Origin: CAWGYT01 sp963826795
GTDB taxonomy: Bacteria > Planctomycetota > Planctomycetia > Pirellulales > Pirellulaceae
Assembly (NCBI GenBank): GCA_963826795.1
Contig: CAWGYT010000010.1
Span: 372,001-436,000 of the forward strand
Length of the DNA: 64,000 nt
Reading direction: 5' to 3'
Shown: one piece after another, positions 25,336 to 37,000 of the stretch
How the letters are laid out: each line of letters opens with the position of its first letter
Position numbering within the stretch: the first letter of the stretch is position 1
Position numbers and translations under genes: made by a program
The notes under the pieces: generated by a model
Database searches by the model: none
What the model was told of the DNA's origin: nothing
The model's input: the letters and a program-made list of their open reading frames with translations, nothing else

Positions 25336-26394
25336 ATGAAGCGCCCGTTCTCTCGAAGTATTCGGCCCCGCTTAGAAGCTCTGGAAGATCGCTGCGTCCT
25401 CAGCGCCGCGTCCGGCGTCCTGAGTGCCCCAGCCACGGCCAGCAGCTTTCCGCTATCCTGCCCTGCCAACGCGCCGCCGGCCCTCGTGGCTTCACTCAAC
25501 GCCGACGTGGACAAGTCCGCCGGGCATGAAGTGCCTTTCAAGGAGCACCTGAAAATCGTTGCCGTGTCAAGCGACGGCGTGTACAGCTACGAGGGACATG
25601 CCACCCACTTCGGCCACCTGACGGCAGAATCGTACCCCGATGGTACCTTCGTCAAGACCGCAGCCAACGGCGACAGCGTGTTCGGTCAACTTTATCCTGC
25701 GTCGCCCACGAATGGAACTCTCACGTTCAACGGCGGGACGGGCCGGTTCGCGTCCGCGACGGGGACCGCATCGTACGTCATCTCCACGGACCCGAGCACG
25801 GGCGTATCGACGGTCGACCTCGTCGGTTCGATTTCCTACAACGCCGGTGGCCAGACGAACGTCGCGACGGCGGCTATGGCTGCGGCGAACGCCGGCACCC
25901 AGGTTCTCCCGTTCAAGGTCAACGGCGGCGGGACCGCTCCCGTCGGCGTGCCGGTGATTCCTGGGCTCAAGGCACCGTACAACGCGACCGGGATCGCTTC
26001 TCATCTTGGCAAGTACACCGGCGATGAGGGGGTGTTTGAGTTGCTCTCGATCGACTTCGCAACCTTGTCAGGGACGTTCCGCGGCAGCATCGTGTTCGTG
26101 GCCGCCAATGGGGACCGGCTGGCGTTCAATTACGGCGCCGACCCCAGCAATCCGGGCACGTTCACGCTGAATCCGACGGGGACCGGCGAAGTCCGGGCAG
26201 TGTTCGTCGCCGAATTCACCCCGGATGCCGCGCACAGCACCGGACGTTTCGCGCAGGTCACCGGAGGCAGCTTTACCATGACCGCCACCAGCGAACCCTT
26301 TGTGCCGGTGCCCACCGCGGAAGGATTCACTCCTCCGTTCGCGTACACCTGGGTGGGCGACGGGACACTCGAGTTTGGCAGGGGGAAAAAGTAG
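25336..26394 (+). CDS. Exported LEPR-XLL-type protein
   Basis: 352 residues from ATG 25336 (MKRPFSRSIRPRLEALEDRC), preceded by GGAGGAAG. The basic N-terminus followed by LEALEDRCVLS is the planctomycete LEPR-XLL surface/secretion motif. The rest is Gly/Thr/Ala-rich beta-structure with no catalytic motif (GTLTFNGGTGRFASATGTAS is a repeat-like strand also found in such proteins). It is probably cell-surface or secreted. The upstream structured element suggests post-transcriptional control. Confidence 0.75.
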   Translation: MKRPFSRSIRPRLEALEDRCVLSAASGVLSAPATASSFPLSCPANAPPALVASLNADVDKSAGHEVPFKEHLKIVAVSSDGVYSYEGHATHFGHLTAESYPDGTFVKTAANGDSVFGQLYPASPTNGTLTFNGGTGRFASATGTASYVISTDPSTGVSTVDLVGSISYNAGGQTNVATAAMAAANAGTQVLPFKVNGGGTAPVGVPVIPGLKAPYNATGIASHLGKYTGDEGVFELLSIDFATLSGTFRGSIVFVAANGDRLAFNYGADPSNPGTFTLNPTGTGEVRAVFVAEFTPDAAHSTGRFAQVTGGSFTMTATSEPFVPVPTAEGFTPPFAYTWVGDGTLEFGRGKK

Positions 26395-26501
26395 CCAACC
26401 GAGGCGAAAAAATTGCCTGCGAATTGACCCGCCCCGCGCCACATTGCGCCTTGGCGTGAGGTTCTCCCGACAACTTTTCTTCTTACTTGGGGATTCACTG
26501 C

Positions 26502-27315
26502 ATGTTTCGACACCTTGGGGTTTGTGGCAGCGCACTGTGGGCGGTGTGTATCTTGCCAGGGATGGCGTGGGCGGCTCCGATTCAGGGCGGGAGCGCGACT
26601 TACGAGTACTACAACAAGTTCACCACGCGCCTGTACCCGGGAACGCCGTTCAATCCGAGTCCCGACGCGGTGGACTTGCCCGTGGAAAGCCGCGGCACGT
26701 TCACCGAAGTCTGGCAAACCCAGGTCGGGGACACGATGGCCATCGAAGCCGTCAGCGCGATGGCCACGGGCGAACTTCCTGGCGACCCTCCGGTTCCCTT
26801 CCAGATCTTGGCCGGCATCCAGCAGACGCCGCAGTTGGGTCCGTTTGCCGGTAGCTACTCCCAGATCGTTCAAAACGTGAACGATCCGGGCTACGCGACC
26901 GGCGCTCCCTCGAGTCTGCAATCGGCCCAACGTGTGATCACCGGTCGCTTCGAGCAAGTCCTGGCCGGCGGCACGGTCCTCTACAGTGGTGAGCCGTACA
27001 CGTTTGACAGCACGATTACCGGCCTGCCCTACCCGGCGGGAACCGTGTTTCGCGGTGTCCCCGGCTCGGCCGACGTGCCGATCCGCGCAACTGGGCGCGG
27101 CCCCGGCGGAGACCGATCCCGTGATCGGCGTCGCGCTCTCCGACGGATACTTCGAGGTCACGCGGGTCGTACCCGAACCGTCCGCCCTGCCGCTGCTGCT
27201 GAGCGGCGCCGGTGGGCTGGCGCTGCTCGGACGCCGCCGCAGCGACAAGCGACTTGTGCGGACTCGCAAATGCCACTCTGCGCCTTCCCGCCTTCGCGTG
27301 AGGTTCAAAATGTAA
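26502..27315 (+). CDS. PEP-CTERM exported protein (frameshift near 27090)
   Basis: From ATG 26502 (MFRHLGVCGSALWAVC) a signal peptide precedes a beta-rich domain, then a frame change near 27090 (GVPGSADVPIRATG to DPVIGVALSDGYFEV). The C-terminus is a PEP-CTERM sorting tag: VVPEPSALPLLLSGAGGLAL followed by LGRRRSDK. PEP-CTERM proteins are processed by an exosortase at the inner membrane and exported to the surface or matrix. The function of the domain is unknown. Confidence 0.75.
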
Positions 27316-27443
27316 GAAATCCAAATCGCACGCTAAGGTGAGGGACGTTGGCCAGGCGTCGTGACCTGGGGCTAGGCGCTCGGCCCCAGGCGACCGGCAA
27401 AATTCAAAGGTCTTTGAGACTTCTAGCCACGTAGTCATTGCTC

Positions 27444-27532
27444 CCACCGACGCGGGGTCGGTGGGGAGCTGGGTCGGGCTGCCGCGTCGAACTAGCTTTT
27501 CAATCATGTTTCCACCGACGCGGGGTCGGTGG
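27444..27532. repeat. Palindromic repeat cluster 2 (two cores)
   Basis: Cores CCACCGAC-N5-GTCGGTGG lie at 27444-27464 and 27512-27532, in the same orientation, 68 bp apart. GTAGTCATTG-like and CAATCATG-like blocks precede them as in other clusters. Here the following gene is the giant exported protein, not TIGR03032. Confidence 0.88.
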
Positions 27533-27830
27533 GGACTTCTTCAGCGGCGTCGGAGCCCCGCGCCGAGCGTGCGGGCGAGAGGGCGCGCGGAGGTGGTCCG
27601 GAGGTGACATGCGCATGGCATGGGCCTCTGGGCACCGAATGCAGGTCCGCATTTCTTCCCTTCGAGCCGCCACGTTGTGGCCACAGGATTCCCTCATTCC
27701 AGAGACCGCCTCCGGCGTGAAGTCGTTCGCGGAACAAGAACCGCAGGAAAACCCCTGGCTTTTTCTGTGCAATGCTGAGGAGCCCGGGTCGGCACCCGGC
27801 AGAATTTCCCAACCTTCAAAAAATCTCGTG

Positions 27831-27890
27831 GGAATTCCGGTCAAGGCCGAGCGGCATCGGCAGGCAATACCCTTAGGGGACGATCCGCCG
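27831..27890 (+). promoter_or_regulatory. Structured leader element B upstream of the giant LEPR-XLL gene
   Basis: The second copy of the 60-nt element at 25215-25274. Stem 1 is CCGA (27847-27850) with TCGG (27857-27860), loop GCGGCA. Stem 2 is CCC (27870-27872) with GGG around TTA. Base changes relative to copy A preserve pairing (the terminal G-C becomes A-T, an internal G-T becomes G-C). It lies 130 nt before ATG 28021. Confidence 0.55.
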
Positions 27891-28020
27891 GGCCCCTTGT
27901 GCCCGGCTTGATCGTTTGCTCACGCGGGAATATTGCCGCTTGCTCATCGCGATCGGTGCACTTCCGATGCCTATTGCATGAGTCCTGGGGCTTTCTCTCT
28001 CTTCATCGGGAAAACATTCC

Positions 28021-31000
28021 ATGTCATTCAGCTCGCCACTTCGCTCGTTGAAATCCCGGTTTCGCAACAACAGCCCAAGCCGCCGCCGCCTGAGGTCCGC
28101 CAAGAAAAGTGTCCGCAGCGGGCTTGGCCTGGAGCCTCTGGAGGATCGGCGGGTACTGGCCCAGCTGCAAATCCTGAGCATGACGGTCGACAATGCCTCG
28201 CTCGCCGAGCATAACTTCATCACCGGCGACGATCGCGGCAGCATTGCCCTATCGGATACGCACGTGTTCTATACCGGGGACAGTTCAACCGGAGCGTTCC
28301 CAGTTGACTCGGTTGGCTCAGGTTTCAGCATCGGCGTGCAGTACGATGCGCTCGCCGGTGACATCGGATCAGGGACGGTCTATTCGCTGGGAACCGGTCC
28401 GACGTCGCCGATGGGATACGGAGGCGGTACCGTTACCCACCTGATCGAACTCGACGGCGCCACCGGATCGCAGACCGGCAACAGCGTCGCACTATCGAGT
28501 CCCATCAGCATCTCGTACGGTGCCGGCATCTTTGCCGGGAACGACAAAATCGTGCTGTGGAACAACGGCACGGGTGAAGCATCGGCCATCGATACTGCGA
28601 GCGGATCGGTCACGAATCTCGGTACGGTTTTCATCAGCATGAACGGCACCGAGAACTGGGCTCAATGGGGCGTGGCCGAGGAGTTTGGTGGGGACAGCTA
28701 CCTGACGTATCTCCAGAGCTCCAGTGTCGTGCGCACGCGGATCTCGGACGGTGCGACCTCAGCCGTCGCAGATTTTCCCAACGGCCTTTCGGACATGGCG
28801 GTCTTTACCGTGTCGCCCGAATTGCAGCGCTGGTACTTCCACTTTGAGGGCTGCGCCGGGGCCTTCAACTACTGCGGCGATGAAACCATCGGCTATGCCG
28901 ATGCGATCATCCAGACCGGGCTCTCTGTCAAGAGCAGCCTGCCCGCTAATGGCGAGATCGTGACCACCACGCCTTCGGATTTCGTCATTCAACTTTCCTC
29001 GGCCTACGACCCCGCGACCGTGACGGCTGACGATTTGACGGTCAACGGGATCCCGGCGGATTCGGTCGACACAACCGTAGCCGATACGCTGACGTTTCAT
29101 TACCTCAGCAGCCCGGTCATCAGCCAGGGCCTGCAGTCCATGCACATGAACGAAGGCTCGGTCGTGCCACTCGACGGTACTCCCGCGCTCGCCGAGTTCA
29201 ACGCCAGCTTCCGTTACGACACGTTGCGTCTGGCCGTCAGTTCGACCGAGCCGGCCGACGGCTCGGTAGTCGAACTGCCGCTGACGACCTTGCGGGTCCA
29301 CTTCAACGAGGAAGTCGATCCTGCCAGCGTCGATCCGTCGGACTTGACTCTGAGCCTGGGCACGGTCACCGCTGCGACTCCGGTCGCGGGTGACGCAAGT
29401 TCAGTTGATTACACGGTCTCGGGTCTGAGCCAGGAAGGCACGCTGACAGTGGCCATCGCGGCCGGCGCAATCACGGACCCGTATGGCAACCCGGCGCTGG
29501 CCTACGCGGGCAGCTACATTCTGGATTTCGGCACGGTCCCGTATCCTCTGCCAATGACGGCCAAGGCGCCGCTCGGCAGTTTGATTTACGACCCCTCGGT
29601 AACGTCGAACATCGCGCCGGCGGGAGACACCGACAGCTTTACGATCGAGGTCGATGCCGGCCAGACGATCACCGTGCGAGTGACGCCGGACGCCGGATTG
29701 CAGCCGACCATCGAGCTGTACGACCCCTCCAGCACCCTGATCGGCAGCTCTGGTTCCAGCGGCGCCGGTACGGAGGCCATCCTGCAAACGGCCGCCGCCG
29801 CCACTGGCGGCACTTATGTGATCACCGTGGGTGGAGCAGGCGGGACCGCAGACGCCTACACGGTGCAGATCATCCTCAATGCGGCCGTCGAGGACGAAGC
29901 GCACGGCGGGCCAACCAACGACGATCTGGGTTCAGCCCAGAGCATCGACGCCAGTTTCATCGATCTGGGCAGCGGCGAGTCGCGCGGTGCGGTGCTCGGC
30001 AAGGCCTTGGGTGGCGCGGTGCTTTGGGTCGGGTTTGAATCCAGTGTCGCCTTGAGTGGGGGCGAGTTTGACGTCACTCGGATCACTCCTTCTGATTTCG
30101 CCACGCAGAGCCTGGGCGATTTCGGGGTCATCGTAATCGATGACACCAACAGCCTATCCATCTTGCAGAGCCGAGCCAGTGATATCTCCGAGTTTGTCAG
30201 TACTGGGGGTGGACTCGTCACCGATAACGGCGGCGCCTTCGACTTCAGCTGGGTTCCTAATGCGGCCGACCTGACCTGGACTTCGGCTAATGGGGACGAT
30301 GTCTTCTTGACCGCCGCAGGGGCCACGCACCCGGTCACCGCCGGCCTGACCAATGCCGGCCTGGCCAACTGGGGTAATTCCTATCATACGCTGTTCACGG
30401 CCACCGGGGGCATGGACGTCCTGACCGTCAGCTCCACCGATCTGGCCAGCACCCTGGCCGGAGGGTTTGGTTCCGGGAGACTGGTCTACTTCGGCCTCCA
30501 CCCCACCGGGCACCAGCCCATCGGGGAGTCCTTGCCGCTCATCCGGCAATCGGTCGGTTGGGCTGCGCCGGAGGCTGACTCCGACTTCTATGCGTTCAGC
30601 CTGGAGAATGGCCAGAGTGCGACGGTCGCCGTGAAGGGATCGGGCGGTCGGGTCGACCTGGAACTCCAGGACGCATTCGGCACTCGTCTGGCGCTCGCGA
30701 CTGGCGGAGCGAGCAATCTGGAAGCGGTGATCAGCAACTTCGTGGCCCCGATAGCGGGTACGTACTATGTTCGGATCGCGGGCGGCGGCCAATACAGCCT
30801 GGTTGTCACGCGGGACGCGGATTTCGACACCGAGAACAACAACAATCCCCTGAGCGCGCAGAGCCTGGATCCTGCCGGCGCGGTGCTGGGCCACGTCAGC
30901 TCGATCGGCAAGTTGCTCGGTGCCGACGACGGCGACAGGAACCTGCTGCTCGTCGATCCGAACACGGGGACCAGCGCGATCATCGCCTCCAACGTGGGTG

Positions 31001-34000
31001 GTGACCGAGGATTCAACGATCTGGCCCTCAACCCCGCGACGGGCGTCTTGTACGGATCCCAGTCGCTCAACAGTTGGGCCCTGTACACCATCGACACCGT
31101 AAGCTTTGCCGAGACCTACGTCGGGGACTTAGGGGGCAACGTCCGTGCCCTGGCCTGGTCGCCCGATGGAGCGACGCTGTACGGCTTCCGGAACTCAGAG
31201 TTCGGCACGATCGATCCAGGCACCGCCGAATTCACGGTGATCAGCGATCCGAGCATCGGTTTCGTGGGAGGAATGGCGTTCCAGCCAGGCACCGGAACGC
31301 TGTTCGTCGTGACCAACATTCGGGGCGCTCTGGGACTCTACACGCTGGATCCCACCACCGGCACCGCCAGCTACGTCGGTGATCCCGGCGCGGACTATAA
31401 CTCGCTGGAGTTCCTGGCCGATGGCACGCTGCTGGCGGGTGTCGGGCGTGTCGGCGCGAATCCAGGTTTCCTCATCGAACTCGACCCGGCCACGGCAGCA
31501 CCCACCTTGATCGGCCAGACGGTTCCGTATGGCTTCACCAATCTGACGGCGCTCGAGTCCCTGCCGGCGACCGACGACTATTACAGCATTTCGGTCAACG
31601 CGGGCAACTCGCTGGTCCTCACCACCACCACGCCGGCGAATGGCCCGGGCGAGTTCGTTAACACGCTCGACCCTCGGATCGAACTCATTGATCCGACCGG
31701 AGCCTCCGTGGCCAGCGACGACGACGGTGCGGCGGACGGGCGAAATGCCCAGCTCAGTCACACGGCGCTGCTGACCGGCACCTACCTGGTGCGTGTCTCG
31801 GCAACCGCACCGACGCAGGGTGAGTACGTCCTGAGTGTAACCGGCGCCACCGGTGCGCTGCCGGCATTCACCGCGGTCGCGACCGACCCGGCCGACGGTG
31901 ACCGCCTGCGGGGTCCGACGACGCAGATGACCGTGGACTTTAGTGACACGCTGCTGCTGACTTCGCTGCAGGCGGCGGATCTGACCGTCAATGGTATGCC
32001 CGCGGTGGGTGTGACGGTCGTCGATGGTAACACGGTGGTCTTTGATCTGCCCGCACTGAGCGAAGGGACACAGAACGTCCAGATTGCGGCCGGGGCCATC
32101 CAGGACGTCCAGGGCACGCTGATCTCAGCGTTCAACACCTCGTTCTACGAAGACATCACCGCGCCGCGGGTGATTGCCAGCTCGATTCAGCAAGGCGACG
32201 TCTTGCCGGTCGGTTCGCTGACGTACACCGTCGACTTCAGTGAACCGATGAATACGGCCAATCTGGACAGCAGCGATTTTGAATTGCGTGGGAATTTCAT
32301 GGGAGTCTCTTATCCGGCGGACGCATCGAGCTGGAATCCCAGCGGCACGCAGCTCACGCTGCAATATTCGAACTTGCCCCAAGACGCCTACACGCTGACG
32401 CTGCTGAGCGGCAACACGCAGTTGGAGGACCTGGTCGGATGGGACCTCGACGGCGAACGTCTGGCTTCGCCCCTGCCGCCGAATCAGTCGGGCAACGGCG
32501 TCGAAGGAGGAGATTTCGCAGTCGGCTTCGCCTTGGACATCACCAAGGCTCCGTTTCCCACACCGTTGGCCGCTGAACGTCCGTTGGGCAGCCTGGTGTA
32601 CGACTCGACAATCACCGGCGTCATCGCGCCGACGGGGGACTCCGACAGTTTTACACTCAGCGTCGACCCAGGCCAGACGATCACCGTCGTGGTCAGCTCG
32701 GATGCGACGTTGCAGCCCAAGGTGGAATTGTCCCGCGTCCAGGGAAAGGCGCTCGTCCGCTTGGGCAGCGCCTCGGCCGGTGCGGCGGGCCAGGATGCGG
32801 TGATCCAGACGGTACGCACAGCGGGCACGTTGGCCGGCCTGGGCCCCATCCCGCAAACGTACCAGGTCACCGTTAGCGGCCTCGGCGGCACGAATGGTCG
32901 CTACGACGTGCAGGTGATACTCAACGCGGCGGTGGAGAACGAGAATCACGACGGCCCACCAAATGATACGCGAGCCACGGCTCAGGATCTTACGGGCGCG
33001 TTCTTGTCGTTGAATTCGGCTACAGCCACCGGTAACGGTCCTGAGCGAGCGGCGGTACTGGGACAGGTGCGAGTGGGCACGAGCGCCGGGGATGTGTTCG
33101 TCACCCAGCTATACGACGGAACGATTATCCATCTTGATTCGGCCGGCAACGAACTGGACCGCTTCAGTTACCCGGGCGGCTATCTGTTTGATGTTGAACA
33201 GGGGATCCACGACGACTTGTACGTGAGGCATGCAGCTTTACTCGGGAGCTGGCCAGCTGCTGCACTTGGACTATGAGGGCAATCTGCTGGAGACGATCGC
33301 CTTGCCCGATGGCTACTATGACAACACTGGATTGGATGTGGCGGCGGATGGCAGTCTCTGGGTGACGCAACCCAATGCCAGCCAGGTTCTCCACCTCGAT
33401 GCGTCGGGCAACTTGCTGGCGACCTTTTCCTTCTCGCCCGGGTATCCGATTGACGTCGCTGTCCGGGCCGACGGCCAGGTCTTCGTGACCAGCGGAGATT
33501 CTGGCGGCGTGTGGCAGCTCGATCCAGGAACCGGCGACGTCAACTTCTTCGCCGACGTGTATTCGCCCGACGGACTGAACTTCACACCCGACGGAGATTT
33601 GACCGTTGCCAGCTTCTGGAGCGGGATCATCTATCGCTTCGACAGCGCGGGCAATCCGTTGCCAGGGATTCCGAGCTACTACAACACCGATTCGCAGGTC
33701 GATCCGCAGAACAACGTCTGGACCACATCGTTCTACAACTGGCAGGCGGCGAAGTACGACGTGGCCGGTAATCAACTGGTCAGCGCGTTGTCTTACTATC
33801 CGCGAGGGCTGGCGGTGATCGGCGTCGATGGTCCCGCACCTCCCGCAGCTCTGCATCCCGATCCCGGCGATTTCTATTCGCTCTCACTCAGTAGCGGCCA
33901 GAGCGTGACGTTGGCCCTGGAGTCCTTGAACGGTCGGTCAGGTGAAAGCGGAGCTTCAAGACGCGTCCGGCACGGTGCTCGCCATGAGCAATCCAGGTGC

Positions 34001-37000
34001 CACGGGCGTCGACCAAGTGATCAACGATTTTGTTGCACCGAGTTCGGGCAAGTACTTTGTCCGTGTCAGCGGCGCTCCGCGCGGAGTACAACTTGGTCGC
34101 GACCCGCAACGCGGGCCTCGACACGGCGCAGGACGTTTTGAGCACGAGCGTGTCGGGAGCACAGTGGGTCTTGGGATACGCGGGCGACGACGGTTCGGGC
34201 AACATCACGGACACTTACCGTGTCACGCTGGCTCAGCGCAAGACGCTGCAATTGGAGACGACGTTACCCGCGACGGGCAGCGGTGAGTTTGTCAACAATC
34301 TGGATCCCATGGTGCGGGTCTACGATCCCTCGGGGAATTTGGTGGCCTCGAACGACAATTCCGGTCCCGACAAACGGAATGCCAAGCTCAACTACAACGT
34401 CCCGCGGGGCGGCGACGGTACGTACACGATCGAGGTCCTGCCGTCCGGTCTCACGGCCCAGCCGACACAAGGCGAATACATCCTGTCGATCAAGGGCAGC
34501 GACTCGCAGTCTGCCGTCGTTCCAGGTCGTGGCCACCGATCCGGCCGACGGAAGCCGTTTGCGGGGTCCGACAACGCAGATGACGGTGGACTTCAACGAC
34601 ACGCTGCTGTTGACCTCGTTGCAGGCTTCGGACCTGACGGTCAACGGGGTGCCGGCTGTCAGCCTGAACGTGGTCGACGGCGACACGGTGGTCTTTGATC
34701 TCCCTGCGCTCGGCGAAGGAATGCAAGACGTGCAGATCGCCGCCGGGGCCGTGAAGGACGTGCAAGAGACGCCGATCGCAGCCTTCTCCAGCCAGTTCTA
34801 CCACGACATTACCGCTCCCCGTGTGGTCTCTTCCTCAGTGCAGCAAGGAGATGTCCTGCCGATCGGCGATGTCACGATCACCCTGACGATGAGCGAAGCG
34901 ATGCAGACCGCGAACCTGGACGCATCCGACTTCCAAATGCAAGGTGCTTACTTCGTTGGCTCGGTGGCTGCGGACTCGTTTGGCTATGACGCGACAGGCA
35001 CGATCCTGACGTTGCACTATTCCGGCCTGACCGAGGACTCCTACAGCCTGACCCTCTTCAGCGGAGACGGACAGTTCGAGGATCAGGTCGGCTTCAATCT
35101 GGACGGCGAGCCGGACCCGAGTGCGCCAGAATATTCAGTACGGGCGTAGACAACACCGGAGCACCGCTGGTCGATGGTGCTGTCGACCCTCACTTTGTGT
35201 TGGTCTCCAGTGCCGATCCCGGTGCTCCCGGCCCTGATACCTTTGTCGTCTTGAGCAGCGTATTCCCTCTTCCATCTCCCTGGATTCCTGATGACGCCCG
35301 CTCCAAGTGGATCGCTCCAATGGCCGATCAAAGCTCGGGGAATGCCGTGGGGCTTTATGTTTACCAAACCACGGTGGACTTGACAGGCTTTGATCCGAGC
35401 AGTGCTGTGGTCACCGGTCGTCTTGCCTCGGATAACCTGTTGCAGGACGTGCTGATTAATGGCGTCAGCACCGGCATCAGCAATGTCAACAATGAGTTTG
35501 TCAACTGGACGCCATTCTCCATCAGCAGCGGTTTCCAAGTTGGCCTCAATACGATCGACTTCATCGTGAATAACGGCGGAGGGCCCACCGGGTTACGCGT
35601 GGAGGAGACTCTGCGTGTCTCTTCTGTGCCACCAAAAACGATTCCGCCCAATGTGTCCGGCGACGGCGTCGAGGGAGGCGACTTCTTCATCAGCTTCAAT
35701 CTGGATACCGACACCGCGCCCTATCCCACTCCGTTTGAGCCGAAGGCGCCGCTAGGCGGCCTGATCTACGATCCGGACGTGGCGCTCTTGATTCAACCGG
35801 CTGGTGACACGGATAGTCTCACCATCGACCTGGATGCCGGGCAGACAATGACCGTGGTCGTTGATCCGGCCGTAGGTCTACAACCGACCATCGAGCTGTT
35901 GGGACCCTCGGGCGGGGCTCCCCTTGGCAGCGTTTCGGCTGAGAGTGCCGGTCTGGACACCGTTCTCCAGACGGTCGCCGCTACCTCCGCCGGCACCTAT
36001 TCGATCACGGTCGGTGCGGTGGCGGGACCACCGGTTCCTACCAGTTGCGCGTCATCCTGAATTCAGCATTGGAAGTCGAGTCGTACGGCGGCCCGACGAA
36101 TGACACGCTGCTGGACGCGCAGGATATCAATGGCAGTTTCATCAATCTGACGACCACGGGGACCGCGCAGCGTGGAGCGGCGATGGGCCATGTCGCCGCC
36201 CCGTTGACTCTGTTTGGCTCGAATCGCAACGCACAGTTCCTGGAAGTCGACGGCGCTACGCGGGAAGGCCACGGTCATCGCCAACGGCGTGAACAACGGA
36301 CGCGGTTATGTCGACCTGGCCCGCAACCCGGTCACGGGAGTCCTGTATGGCACGGGAGCGCGAGGCGATTCGGGTTTCTACAGCGTCGACCCGGTGACGG
36401 GCGCAGGGACACTTATCGGCAATCCCAGCAGCGGCGTGCATTCGCTGGCCTGGTCGCCCGATGGAACGACGCTGTACGCCGTGAGCTTCAGCAGCTTCGG
36501 CACGATCGACGTCGGAACGGGCACGTTCACGTCGCTTTCCGGAGCTCCCGATTTTGTGCACGGCATGGCCTTCCAGCCAGGGACCGACACCTTGTACGCC
36601 GTCGTGGGCCGCCAGTCGGATCAGACTCTTTACTGTCGATCCTGCGACGGGTGCTTTCAGTTTCGTGACTTCGCTCAGTCGAGGGTATTTCTCGCTCGAG
36701 TTCCTTCCCAACGGCAACCTGCTGGCCGGTGGCAACGACGGAGGGCTGTACACGATCGATCCGGCCACCGGCAGCGAAACCCTGATCGGATTACATGCGG
36801 TTTGATGTGCTGCTCGGTCTGGAGGGCGTATCCGAACCTCCCGAGTGACACGCAGGACTGGTATTCGTTCACGCTGTCCGACGGCCAGACGGCGACGCTG
36901 GCGGCGGAAGGGGCCGGTTCCGGGCTGCAATCTGGAACTGGTCGACAGCAACGGCACCGTGCTCGCCACCGGCGTGAGCGCGGCGAATCTCGACCAGGTG

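Larger units (their letters stand above)
27316..28020. other. Regulatory/intergenic region before the giant gene
   Basis: 705 bp without a supported CDS. It carries palindromic repeat cluster 2 (27444-27532) and structured element B (27831-27890). A GC-rich hairpin (GGGCCCCTTGTGCCCGG area) at about 27889-27906 follows element B. The leader could be 130 nt or longer. Confidence 0.55.
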
